From Bradyrhizobium sp. 186 (lineage in GTDB: Bacteria; Pseudomonadota; Alphaproteobacteria; Rhizobiales; Xanthobacteraceae): a DNA stretch of 64,000 nt. Under the pieces are notes generated by a model. The model worked only from the letters and a program-made list of their open reading frames with translations, was not told the DNA's origin and did no database searches. Every line of letters starts with the position of its first letter. Position 1 is the stretch's first letter. The position numbers were made by a program, and so were the translations under genes. The DNA lies in the NCBI RefSeq assembly GCF_023101685.1, contig NZ_CP082164.1, forward strand, positions 5,022,001-5,086,000, read 5' to 3'. Of this stretch, positions 27,402 to 35,539 are shown in pieces.

Positions 27402-28157
27402 ATGATGGCTTTGCTTGAAGTGAAAGACCTGAAGGTTCGTGTCGAGGAGCGTGAGATCCTTCATGGGCTGACGCTGACCGTGAACGAGGGGCAGGTGCAT
27501 GCGATCATGGGGCCGAACGGCTCCGGCAAGTCGACGCTCTCCCACGTCATCGCCGGCAAGCCTGGCTACGAGGTCACCGGCGGCCAGATCCTGTTCAAGG
27601 GTGAGGACCTCCTCGAGATGGACCCGGACGAGCGCGCCGCGAAGGGCGTGTTCCTGGCGTTCCAGTATCCGGTCGAGATTCCCGGCGTCGCCACCATGAC
27701 CTTCCTGCGCACTGCGCTCAACGCGCAGCGCAAGGCGCGCGGTGAGAGCGAATATTCGACGCCGGACTTTCTCAAGAAGGTCCGCGAAGTCACGAAGTCG
27801 CTGAACATCCCGCAGGACATGCTCAAGCGCGGCGTCAATGTCGGCTTCTCCGGCGGCGAGAAGAAGCGCAACGAGGTGCTCCAGATGGCGCTGTTCGAGC
27901 CGAGCCTGTGCATCCTCGACGAGATGGATTCCGGCCTCGACATCGACGCGCTGCGCATCGCGGCCGACGGCGTCAACGCGCTGCGCTCGCCCAAGCGGGC
28001 GATGGTCGTGATCACCCACTATCAGCGGCTGCTCAACTACATCGTGCCCGACGTCGTGCACGTGATGTCGAAGGGCCGCGTCGTGAAGAGCGGCGGCAAG
28101 GAGCTGGCGCTGGAGCTGGAAGCATCCGGCTACGCCCAGTTCGAGGACGCCGCGTAA
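27402..28157 (+). CDS. sufC: Fe-S assembly ATPase SufC (251 aa)
   Basis: ABC-type ATPase of the SufBCD scaffold complex. Walker A GPNGSGKST near residue 37; LSGGE-like loop is FSGGEKKRNE near 150; Walker B LCILDEMDSGLD near 170; switch His in VITHYQRLL. These KKRNE and EMDSGLDID features are specific for SufC. Start at the Met pair at 27402; the longer frame begins in the intergenic repeat. Followed 12 bp later by sufD. Confidence 0.96.
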   Translation: MMALLEVKDLKVRVEEREILHGLTLTVNEGQVHAIMGPNGSGKSTLSHVIAGKPGYEVTGGQILFKGEDLLEMDPDERAAKGVFLAFQYPVEIPGVATMTFLRTALNAQRKARGESEYSTPDFLKKVREVTKSLNIPQDMLKRGVNVGFSGGEKKRNEVLQMALFEPSLCILDEMDSGLDIDALRIAADGVNALRSPKRAMVVITHYQRLLNYIVPDVVHVMSKGRVVKSGGKELALELEASGYAQFEDAA

Positions 28158-28169
28158 GGATTGTTTGTG

Positions 28170-29474
28170 ATGAACGTTGCTGTGGCAAAGACCGGGAATG
28201 GCCGCGCGGTGAGCGATCTGTTCGCCAGCGCCGAAGGCCGGCTGCCGGGTTCGCCGGGGGTGATCGCGGTACGCCGCGAGGCGTTCGAGACCTACGAGCG
28301 TCTCGGCCTGCCGCACCGCCGGATCGAGGAATGGAAATACACCGACCTGCGCGCGCTGGTCGGCGAGGTGCTGCCGCTGGTCGCTGCGCCAGATGCGGCC
28401 GCGCTGTCGCGCGCGGCAGAAGCTGTGAAGGCAAATGCGATCGAGGGCGCCCGCAAGCTGGTGCTGGTCGATGGCGTGTTCGCGGCTGATCTCTCCGACG
28501 GGAAGGCGCTCGCCTCCGAGGTGGGCTTCAAGACGTTGCGGGCGACGCTGGAGAAGGATGCCGGGCTTCTGAAGACGGCGGCCACTGATGCCGTGATCTC
28601 GCTGAACGCGGCGATGGCGACCGACGGCGTCGTGCTGTCGATTGCCGACGGCTCGCAGCTGTCGGCGCCGATCCAGATCATTCATGTCGCGACCGCGGCC
28701 TCGGCGTCGGCCTTCACCCGCTCGCAGGTCGCGATCGGGAAGGGTGTTCGCGCCACGATCATCGAGAGTTTTGTGTCGGCCGGTGCCAAGTCCTACCAGG
28801 TCAACGACGCCGTGCTTGTGACGGTCGGCGATAACGCCGATGTCGCGCACATCCGCCTGATGGACGATGCGCCTGACGCGGTGAACATCACTTCGCAATT
28901 CGTCACCGTCGGCGCCAACACCAAGGTTAACTTCTTCAATATGACAACCGGCGCCGCCGTCAGCCGGCTCCAGGGCTTCATCACGTTTGCAGGCGAGGGC
29001 AGCGAGCTCTCGATCAATGGCGTAAACCTCTTGCAGAAGACCGAGCATGGCGACACCACGCTGGTCGTCGACCATGCCGTGCCGAACTGCGTCAGCCGCG
29101 AGATATTCCGCGCGGTGATCGACGATCGCGCCCATTCGGTGTTCCAGGGCCGCATCATCGTTCGTCCCGACGCGCAGAAGACCGATGGCAAGATGATGAT
29201 TCGCGCGCTACTGCTCTCCGACGAAGCGGAAGCCGACAACAAGCCCGAGCTCGAGATCTTTGCCGACGACGTCTCCTGCGGCCACGGCGCCACCGCCGGC
29301 GCGCTCGACGACAACCTGTTGTTCTATCTGAAGGCGCGCGGCCTGCCGGAGAAGCAGGCCCAGGCACTGCTGATCCAGGCCTTCGTCGGCGAGGCAATCG
29401 AGCAGATCGCCGATGATGACTTGCGTGAACACGTGATCGGCATTGCCGAGCGCTGGCTGGAGCGGCGGTCATGA
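28170..29474 (+). CDS. sufD: Fe-S cluster assembly protein SufD (434 aa)
   Basis: Second scaffold subunit, paired with SufB. The N-terminus has RIEEWKYTDLRAL, the family's entry motif, and the C-terminal beta helix shows SCGHGATAGALDDNLLFYLKARGLPE. Length is within the usual range. Start at the ATG at 28170; an in-frame TTG at 28161 would add three residues. Its stop overlaps the sufS start by 4 bp (ATGA), which couples translation. Confidence 0.95.
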   Translation: MNVAVAKTGNGRAVSDLFASAEGRLPGSPGVIAVRREAFETYERLGLPHRRIEEWKYTDLRALVGEVLPLVAAPDAAALSRAAEAVKANAIEGARKLVLVDGVFAADLSDGKALASEVGFKTLRATLEKDAGLLKTAATDAVISLNAAMATDGVVLSIADGSQLSAPIQIIHVATAASASAFTRSQVAIGKGVRATIIESFVSAGAKSYQVNDAVLVTVGDNADVAHIRLMDDAPDAVNITSQFVTVGANTKVNFFNMTTGAAVSRLQGFITFAGEGSELSINGVNLLQKTEHGDTTLVVDHAVPNCVSREIFRAVIDDRAHSVFQGRIIVRPDAQKTDGKMMIRALLLSDEAEADNKPELEIFADDVSCGHGATAGALDDNLLFYLKARGLPEKQAQALLIQAFVGEAIEQIADDDLREHVIGIAERWLERRS

Positions 29475-30718
29475 GCACGCATCCGGCGGTTTCTAACGGC
29501 TCCTACGACGTCGCGCGCGTGCGCCAGGATTTTCCGGCGCTGGCCATGCAGGTCTACGGCAAGCCGCTGGTCTATCTCGACAACGCGGCCTCGGCGCAGA
29601 AGCCGCAGTCGGTGCTCGACCGCATGACGCAGGCCTACACGTCCGAATACGCCAACGTGCATCGCGGCCTGCATTATCTCGCTAACGCCGCGACCGAAGC
29701 CTATGAGGGCGGCCGCACCAAGGTGGCGCAGTTTATCAATGCCCCCCGCACCGAGGAAGTGATCTTCACCCGCAACGCGACGGAGGCGATCAACCTCGTC
29801 GCCTCGTCCTGGGGCGAACCGAACATCAAAGCCGGCGATGAGATCGTCATCTCGATCATGGAGCATCACTCCAACATCGTGCCATGGCACTTCTTGCGGG
29901 AACGCCATGGCGCCGTGATCAAATGGGCGCCGGTCGACGACGAGGGCAACTTCCTCATCGACGAGTTCGAGAAGCTCTTGACCGCGAAGACCAAGCTGGT
30001 CGCGATCACGCAGATGTCGAATGCGCTCGGCACTATCGTGCCGGTCAAGGATGTCGTGAAGATCGCTCACGCCCGCGGCATTCCTGTGCTGGTCGACGGC
30101 AGCCAGGGCGCGGTGCATCTGCCGATTGACGTCCAGGACATCGGCTGCGACTTCTACGTCTTCACCGGCCACAAGGTCTATGGTCCCACCGGCATCGGCG
30201 TGCTCTGGGCCAAGTACGACCACCTCGTCGCGATGCGCCCCTACAATGGCGGCGGCGAGATGATCCGCGAGGTCTCGCGCGATGTGGTCACCTATGGCGA
30301 TCCCCCGCACAAGTTCGAGGCGGGCACGCCGGCAATCGTCGAGGCGGTCGGCATCGGCGCCGCCATCGACTACGTCAATTCGATCGGCAAGGAGCGTATC
30401 GCCGCGCACGAGCACGATCTCGTCACATACGCCCAGGACCGCCTGCGCGAGATCAACTCGCTGCGGCTGATCGGCACCGCCCGCGGCAAGGGCCCGGTGA
30501 TCTCCTTCGAGCTCAAGGGCGCGCATGCCCACGATGTCGCCACCGTGATCGACCGCCAGGGCATCGCGGTGCGCGCCGGCACCCATTGCGTGATGCCGCT
30601 TTTAGAGCGGTTCAACGTGACCGCCACATGCCGGGCGTCGTTCGGCATGTATAATACGCGGGAAGAAGTCGATCATCTGGTTCAGGCGCTTTTGAAGGCG
30701 CGGGATTTGTTCGCATGA
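29471..30718 (+). CDS. sufS: Cysteine desulfurase SufS (415 aa)
   Basis: Class II cysteine desulfurase. PLP lysine in FTGHKVYGPTGIG (about residue 237) and active-site Cys in RAGTHCVMPLLERF, as in SufS. N-terminal VRQDFPALAMQVYGKPLVYLDN fits the family. The partner SufE is not in this operon, so sulfur transfer would use a SufE encoded elsewhere. Both ends overlap their neighbours by 4 bp. Confidence 0.95.
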   Translation: MSTHPAVSNGSYDVARVRQDFPALAMQVYGKPLVYLDNAASAQKPQSVLDRMTQAYTSEYANVHRGLHYLANAATEAYEGGRTKVAQFINAPRTEEVIFTRNATEAINLVASSWGEPNIKAGDEIVISIMEHHSNIVPWHFLRERHGAVIKWAPVDDEGNFLIDEFEKLLTAKTKLVAITQMSNALGTIVPVKDVVKIAHARGIPVLVDGSQGAVHLPIDVQDIGCDFYVFTGHKVYGPTGIGVLWAKYDHLVAMRPYNGGGEMIREVSRDVVTYGDPPHKFEAGTPAIVEAVGIGAAIDYVNSIGKERIAAHEHDLVTYAQDRLREINSLRLIGTARGKGPVISFELKGAHAHDVATVIDRQGIAVRAGTHCVMPLLERFNVTATCRASFGMYNTREEVDHLVQALLKARDLFA

Positions 30719-31086
30719 GTGACACGGCCGAAGTCAAAGCCAATCCGATGGAAACCCAGTCGGCGCTGCCGCCGGAGGAGACCGAGCGTCTCACCACCGA
30801 GATCATCGCCGGGCTCAAGACCGTGTTCGACCCGGAAATTCCGGCCGACATCTACGAGCTCGGCCTGATCTACAAGGTCGAGATCAAGGACGACCGTTCC
30901 GTCGACGTGCAGATGACATTGACGACGCCGAATTGCCCGGCCGCCGGCGAGCTGCCGACCATGGTCGAGAACGCGGTCGCCAGCGTCCCCGGCGTCGGCG
31001 TGGTCGACGTCAAGGTCATCTGGGAGCCGCCCTGGTCGCCGGAACGCATGAGCGACGAGGCCCGCCTCGTGCTTAACATGTGGTAA
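30715..31086 (+). CDS. SufT-like MIP18/DUF59 protein (123 aa)
   Basis: Small Fe-S maturation factor. The DUF59 core is at about residues 25-120 with VFDPEIPADIYELGLIY and the conserved Cys in TTPNCPAAGELP; the C-terminus WEPPWSPERMSDEAR is typical of SufT. It overlaps sufS and precedes sufA. SufT proteins help late steps of cluster delivery. I leave the gene symbol empty because DUF59 proteins differ in role. Confidence 0.88.
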   Translation: MSDTAEVKANPMETQSALPPEETERLTTEIIAGLKTVFDPEIPADIYELGLIYKVEIKDDRSVDVQMTLTTPNCPAAGELPTMVENAVASVPGVGVVDVKVIWEPPWSPERMSDEARLVLNMW

Positions 31087-31150
31087 CGTTGACGCACTGG
31101 CTTTGCAGAATTGGCATTGAATTCGCTCCGCAACGGACCACATTACTGAC

Positions 31151-31561
31151 ATGACCCAAATATCGTCAGGCTCGACACCAGCATCCACACCCAAGCCGCG
31201 GCGGCCGCGCCCGCAGGTGATGCGACTGACGGATGCCGCTGCCCAGCGCATCAGCGAACTGACCCGGCGCGCCGATTCCGAGATCGTGGGCCTGCGTGTC
31301 GGCGTGAAGAACGGCGGCTGCGCCGGCCAGTCCTATACGGTCGAATACGCCCATGATATCCGCCCGACCGACGAGGTCGTCGAGGACAAGGGCGTCAAGA
31401 TCCTGATCGATCCCAAGGCCGTGCTGTTCCTGCTCGGCACCGAGATGGACTACAAGGCCGACAAGATGCAGGCCCAGTTCGTCTTCAACAATCCCAACCA
31501 GATCTCCGCCTGCGGCTGCGGCGAATCGGTCGAGCTGCGGCCGGCCAAGATCGACGGGTAG
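31151..31561 (+). CDS. sufA: Fe-S carrier protein SufA/HesB family (136 aa)
   Basis: A-type carrier that receives and passes on clusters. The three conserved cysteines lie in KNGGCAGQSY and SACGCGES. The first ~22 residues are Pro/Ser/Thr-rich and not part of the fold. Last gene of the suf operon, 64 bp after the SufT-like gene, and followed by a hairpin. The gene could equally be named iscA/hesB. Confidence 0.92.
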   Translation: MTQISSGSTPASTPKPRRPRPQVMRLTDAAAQRISELTRRADSEIVGLRVGVKNGGCAGQSYTVEYAHDIRPTDEVVEDKGVKILIDPKAVLFLLGTEMDYKADKMQAQFVFNNPNQISACGCGESVELRPAKIDG

Positions 31562-31575
31562 GCCAACTCACTGCT

Positions 31576-31601
31576 GTCGTCCTGGCTTTCGCCAGGACGA
31601 C
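31576..31601. terminator. Hairpin after sufA
   Basis: GTCGTCCTGGC, loop TTTC, GCCAGGACGAC: a perfect 11-bp stem just after the suf operon. No clear T run follows. The sequence also resembles a dispersed repeat of the group. It precedes the ribosome site of the TfoX gene. Confidence 0.6.
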
Positions 31602-31621
31602 CATGGGGAGGCATGTGGGCT

Positions 31622-32074
31622 ATGGACCGCGAATTCCTGATCGACCTGTTCGCCGATTTCGGCCCCGTCACCATCCGAAAAATGTTCTCCGGCTACGGCA
31701 TCTCCGCCAACGGCACTAATTTCGCGTTGGCCTTGCGCGCTGGCCTGTTCTTTCGCGCCGACGAGCACACGATCCCAGACTACGAGGCCGAAGGCTCAAA
31801 GCCGTTCCAGTACCAGACCCGCGCCAAGACGGTCACGGTGAACTCCTACTGGCAATTGCCCGCGCGCCTGTTCGACGAATCCGAGGAGCTTGCGCAATGG
31901 GCGAGGACGGCGCTCGCCGCGGCCCAGCGTGCCAAGGTGAAGAAACGGCCGAAGAAGACGTCGAAGAAGGTGGCGAGCAAGCCGACGAAGAAGGCTACCA
32001 TACCTGCGAAAGCGCCGAAGAAGAAGGTGAGCAAGAAGAGCCCGATTCGGAAGCACGCCAGGCGAGGGGACTAG
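31622..32074 (+). CDS. TfoX/Sxy-like protein with Lys-rich tail (150 aa)
   Basis: N-terminal TfoX domain (residues about 1-90, LIDLFADFGPVTIRKMFSGYGI), seen in competence regulators and many orphan proteins; the C-terminal partner domain of full TfoX is missing. The last ~55 residues are Lys/Ala-rich (KKRPKKTSKKVASKPTKK), a tail that may bind DNA. Start at 31622 with a GGGAGG site 11-12 bases upstream; an ATG at 31613 would add three residues. The last codon overlaps the convergent fabA-like gene. Confidence 0.75.
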   Translation: MDREFLIDLFADFGPVTIRKMFSGYGISANGTNFALALRAGLFFRADEHTIPDYEAEGSKPFQYQTRAKTVTVNSYWQLPARLFDESEELAQWARTALAAAQRAKVKKRPKKTSKKVASKPTKKATIPAKAPKKKVSKKSPIRKHARRGD

Positions 32075-32607
32075 GCTCCGTCCGCGGCCTTTGTCAGGCC
32101 AACCCTCATATCTTTGGCCATGTAAACGCAGATGCCGTCAGCAAGTACGCGCCCGTCAGCAAATCCCAGAACCAGCCTGCCGCGCCTCACTTGGCGCATG
32201 GCGACCTCGTAGCGCACGCATCGTGTGTCCGGTGTGACGGAGCCCGTGAACTCCACCTCGCCGACGCCGATGGCGCGGCCCTTGCCCGGCGAGCCCGACC
32301 AGCCGAGCCAATAGCCGATCATCTGCCACATGGCGTCCAGCCCGAGAGATGCCGGCATCATGGCATCGCCGCAAAAGTGGCAATCGAAGAACCAGTGCCC
32401 CGGCGCGATGTCCAGCTCGCCGACGATGTGGCCCTTGCCAAACTCGCCCCCGTCCAGGCTGATCTCAGTGATGCGGTCCATCATGAGCATCGGCGGTGCC
32501 GGCAATTGCGCGTTGCCCGGGCCGAAATAGCCGCCTTCGCTCGATCTCAGCAGGTCGTCCTTCGAGTAGGACGATTGTGGGTCGTGAAAATCATGTGGGT
32601 TGGGCAA
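32071..32607 (-). CDS. FabA-like 3-hydroxydecanoyl-ACP dehydratase (178 aa)
   Basis: Beta-hydroxyacyl-ACP dehydratase/isomerase fold. The catalytic His in WFFDCHF (about residue 75) and Asp in SLGLDAMWQ are present, with GRAIGVGEVEFTG following. The neighbouring PGC of E. coli FabA is PAS here, and the usual partners fabB and fabI are absent, so this looks like a diverged paralog or an isolated copy. Length matches the family (about 172). It is convergent with TfoX and its upstream region abuts an IS110 element. Confidence 0.82.
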   Translation of the reverse strand: MPNPHDFHDPQSSYSKDDLLRSSEGGYFGPGNAQLPAPPMLMMDRITEISLDGGEFGKGHIVGELDIAPGHWFFDCHFCGDAMMPASLGLDAMWQMIGYWLGWSGSPGKGRAIGVGEVEFTGSVTPDTRCVRYEVAMRQVRRGRLVLGFADGRVLADGICVYMAKDMRVGLTKAADGA

Positions 32608-32719
32608 GGCGACAGGACCTATATGCTAGTGGTCAGGCGCAGTACGGTGGCGACGCAGATCCAGATGTCGGTCGTCCCTGAGAATGTCAAGCGCCGCTGC
32701 GTGACGTGCAATGCACGAG
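32608..32719. other. Upstream region of fabA-like gene next to the IS element
   Basis: About 110 bp between the fabA-like start and the first copy of the IS 3'-end duplication. I see no complete gene or clear promoter. In many rhizobia a fabA gene has irr upstream, which is not here, so an insertion may have changed the context. Confidence 0.35.
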
Positions 32720-32935
32720 CCTCTCCATGAACACGCTGTCAGACGACGGCGGCTGGATTGGGGACGATTTGCTGGCCGAGCTGGCGAGCCAGTCGGTGCA
32801 GAATGCGGTGCTTGGTTTCCAATACCCTCTCCATGAACACGCTGTCAGACGACGGCGGCTGGATTGGGGACGATTTGCTGGCCGAGCTGGCGAGCCAGTC
32901 GGTGCAGAATGCGGTGCTTGGTTTCCAATACCCTC
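32720..32935. repeat. Tandem duplication of the IS110 3' end (period 106 bp)
   Basis: Bases 32720-32829 recur exactly at 32826-32935, two copies of about 110 bp with a period of 106. The inner copy carries the end of the transposase gene (its last ~30 codons); the outer one is a non-coding duplicate. Identity over the whole unit points to a recent event, such as slippage, or to an aberrant step of IS transposition. Confidence 0.9.
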
Positions 32936-34176
32936 GCCTCGTATTGAGCCACACCTGTCTCGACGAAGTCGAGGCCTTTGACCATCACGCGCCAGAAGAG
33001 TGTGGCTAGTTTTCGCGCGAGGGCCTTGTTCGCCACCAAGCCGCCGCGCCGTGCCGCCATGCGCCGGTAAAAGCCGCCGAGCGCGACGTATTTGCTGCGG
33101 GCCAAGGCACGGGCCATCACACAAAAGATCTGGCCGGCTCGGTTGCGGCGCCGTTTGACCGAAGCCTTGCGTTTGCCGCTTTGAGCGCTTCCGGGAGCAA
33201 GCCCCAACCACGAGGTGAAGTGCTTTTCAGTCCGCCACTTGGTCAGATCCGTGCCAACTTCACCGATGAGCTGCAAAACGCTGTACTCGCTATGGGCGGG
33301 CAGCGTCGTCAAATCCTTGGCGCCACAGATCTGTGCGAGGATCTCCCGCAGATCCGCGATATCCGGCGCATTGACGCCCGGCCGCGTGCGCGGTTTTCCT
33401 GTCTTTGTCGAAGCGGCCGGTGGCGGCACCTTCGCGTCCGGCATCTGGCGAAGGACGACCGCAATCTGGCGATCGCAGGCGGCGATGAGGCCTTGATAAT
33501 GGTCCCAGCTTTGAACGGCCTGCGCGAGGGCGAACAAATGTTCTTCGGCCCAGTCGCCGCGCAGCGATTCGACGACGCGCTCAGCTTTGACGTTGCGGAT
33601 TCGAATATCGCATAGACCCAACAGGACCTGCGGATCGCGTTCACCGGCGAGGATGGCGCGGATCACGGTCAGACCGCTCGCCCCGGTCAGAGAGCTGATG
33701 ACTTCGTGCAGTTTGATATTCATCCGCTCCAGCGCTTTTTGCATGTGCTGGACATGTCCGGCGGCCGCCGCGATGTGGTCCCCGCGAAGGCGCAGATAGT
33801 CCTGCAGACGGCGGATATTGGCCGGGGGAACAAAGCCCGCCCGCAGCAAGCCATGCGCATGCAGCGTGGCGCCCCACTGGCAGTCTTTCATGTCGGTCTT
33901 GCGCCCCGGAAGATTGCGCGTTTGGCGGCCATCGACCATCACCACCTCCATGCCCGCAGCTTCCAGAACCCCATAGAGCGGCAACCAATAGACCCCGGTC
34001 GCTTCCATCGCGACTGAGCGCACCTGATGTTCGGCCAAATAGTCGCGCAGCGCATGCAGCTGCGAGGTCACCGTGCCGAACAGCGCGGGTGGCCCACCCG
34101 CGATCGACACATGCATTTTCTCACTGCCGACATCAACAAAGGCTGCACGCGGATCCAGCACCGCCAATTCACTCAT
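32845..34176 (-). CDS. IS110-family transposase (443 aa)
   Basis: Site-specific DNA transposase of the DEDD type. The N-terminal RuvC-like part shows FVDVGSEKMHV and VAMEATGVYWLPLYG, then GRKTDMKDCQW; the C-terminal Transposase_20 part shows SWLGLAPGSAQSGKRKAS with the serine typical of the family. The frame is intact, so the copy may be active. The end of the gene lies in the duplicated repeat. IS110 elements have no obvious terminal inverted repeats, so I cannot place exact boundaries. Confidence 0.92.
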   Translation of the reverse strand: MSELAVLDPRAAFVDVGSEKMHVSIAGGPPALFGTVTSQLHALRDYLAEHQVRSVAMEATGVYWLPLYGVLEAAGMEVVMVDGRQTRNLPGRKTDMKDCQWGATLHAHGLLRAGFVPPANIRRLQDYLRLRGDHIAAAAGHVQHMQKALERMNIKLHEVISSLTGASGLTVIRAILAGERDPQVLLGLCDIRIRNVKAERVVESLRGDWAEEHLFALAQAVQSWDHYQGLIAACDRQIAVVLRQMPDAKVPPPAASTKTGKPRTRPGVNAPDIADLREILAQICGAKDLTTLPAHSEYSVLQLIGEVGTDLTKWRTEKHFTSWLGLAPGSAQSGKRKASVKRRRNRAGQIFCVMARALARSKYVALGGFYRRMAARRGGLVANKALARKLATLFWRVMVKGLDFVETGVAQYEARVLETKHRILHRLARQLGQQIVPNPAAVV

Positions 34177-34478
34177 TCAAGCCCTCATGTCCTTCTGCTG
34201 TCCATTCTGGTGCGAAGCCCCGCCAAGAGCCCAACCGCGCTTTGAGATTGCAAACCTCTCCAACGGGAAGCGCAATGCTCGCCAAAATGTGCAATCGCCA
34301 GCGATCGGAGCCAACCTCATGGCCGGGCAACCAAGTGCACCAGAGGATCATGCGGCCACACTGCTCCAGGCGGAACCCCGCAGCCACGATACCGTGTTCA
34401 TGGTCCGTGTGCAGCGCCGGTTTCGGAGCTGGGGGCTCATGGTGAGGAGGCGCGAAGCGCCGTTCCTCGTCGGTCTCC
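34177..34478. other. Non-coding upstream segment, candidate bridge-RNA region of the IS
   Basis: About 300 bp between the transposase start and the HxlR stop without a supported gene. In IS110-group elements the segment upstream of the gene encodes a structured bridge (seek) RNA that pairs with target and donor DNA. I can see GC-rich complementary blocks but cannot fold it by eye. The right part (from about 34440) contains a GAGGAGGCGCGAAGCGCCG palindrome that looks like chromosomal repeat rather than IS. Confidence 0.4.
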
Positions 34479-34922
34479 TCAGGAGCCCCGCACGACAATG
34501 TCGGTGGGGCCGAGAATGCGTCCGTCCTGCGCACGCAGCTCCAGCCTGCGCACCGGAAGGCTGGATTTCTTGTCGACCAACAGCACGTGTGCCTCTTCAG
34601 GCGCGAAGAAGAAGTCTTCGCCCCATTGCCTGAGTGCCACCAGGACCAGAAAAAGTCCGCGGCCCTTCTCGGTCAGCACATACTCCTGATAGGGCCTGCC
34701 TTCTGATGCAGGGACGGTGTCCATGATGCCGTGCGCCACCAAATTTCGCAGCCGAGCCGAAAGAATGTTCTTGGCAAGACCAAGGCTCTTCTGAAACTCC
34801 CCGAACCGGCGCAAGCCGTCGAAGGCATCGCGGACGATCAGGAGCGACCACCAGTCACCTATCGCGTCCAAGGGCCGCGCGACGCCGCAGAGCGAATCCT
34901 GGTGACTAATTCTCTTGGCCAT
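34479..34922 (-). CDS. HxlR-type transcriptional regulator (147 aa)
   Basis: Winged-helix regulator of the HxlR family. The first 100 residues fit well: GVARPLDAIGDWWSLLIVRDAFDGLRRFGEFQKSLGLAKNILS and then the wing TEKGRGLF. A C-terminal extension of about 45 residues is common in this group. HxlR proteins often sense electrophiles or aldehydes and control a divergent neighbour; here the divergent neighbour is a broken hydrolase gene. Confidence 0.9.
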   Translation of the reverse strand: MAKRISHQDSLCGVARPLDAIGDWWSLLIVRDAFDGLRRFGEFQKSLGLAKNILSARLRNLVAHGIMDTVPASEGRPYQEYVLTEKGRGLFLVLVALRQWGEDFFFAPEEAHVLLVDKKSSLPVRRLELRAQDGRILGPTDIVVRGS

Positions 34923-34926
34923 TTTG

Positions 34927-35401
34927 ACCGGTCACAGCTCCATACGTCCCCGCGGTCCACATCCAACGATCCGCCTCGCTCGACGGCGGTCTCGAAGCGG
35001 TGCTCGGGCAGCTCGGATTCAACATTCTGAGCACGTTGAAGCTTAACGGCTTTGAGAACAACGCGATCATCACAGACAGCTGGCTCGCTGCCTACGGCGC
35101 GCCTTTTGCTACTCCAGCCGCGTGCCTCGGCGCGATCGGATGGGCGAAAGGTTTTGCGACCGGTGCACACTGGTTCGAAGCGCCCGATCCGGCAGCAGAC
35201 CGCGCCGTCCGCCGCAAACCTGCACTGGCGATCTGGGGTGATGCGGACCGTACGCTTCAGGCTGCGCATTTCCTGCCGCTCTTCAGGGCGCTTTTCCCTG
35301 GAGCGCCTGTCCATCGACTTGCGGGTGTGGGGCATTACTGCCTGGAGGATGCTCCGGAGACCGTCAATCACCTGATCTCGGCATTCCTCAGCCAGACCTG
35401 A
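34927..35401 (+). pseudogene. 5'-truncated alpha/beta hydrolase (C-terminal part)
   Basis: The frame is open from the TGA at 34924-34926 and encodes about 157 residues of the second half of an alpha/beta hydrolase of the haloalkane-dehalogenase/epoxide-hydrolase type: cap region (SWLAAYGAPFATPAACLGAI), the acid loop AIWGDADRTL and the final His in GVGHYCLEDAPE. The N-terminal core with the nucleophile is missing, and no proper start codon precedes the homologous part (a GTG at 35000 is internal). Probably a remnant of a gene once controlled by the divergent HxlR gene. Confidence 0.72.
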
Positions 35402-35539
35402 GGCACGCAGCAAAGTCTCTGGCCGAGAATACCGGCATGGCTATCCTGGACACTCGAGGTTTCAATTAAAAACTGATTGGTGGCGAGTTACGGGCGCCAG
35501 CGCGCGTCACCACCAAGGCACTGCATGCGAGGAGAGTTC

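Larger units (their letters stand above)
32720..34176 (-). mobile_element. IS110-family insertion element (minimal extent)
   Basis: Minimal span from the outer duplicated end to the transposase start codon. The true left end probably lies within the next ~260 bp (34177-34440), because IS110 elements keep a non-coding segment upstream of the gene. No direct or inverted terminal repeats are clear, as expected for the family. Confidence 0.75.

Noticed and set aside
27363..29135. 590-codon antisense frame of sufC and sufD
   Set aside because: Shadow of two well-supported genes; no start or domain evidence.
32720..32935. CRISPR-like tandem repeat
   Set aside because: Only two copies of a 110-bp unit without spacers; it is a duplicated IS end.
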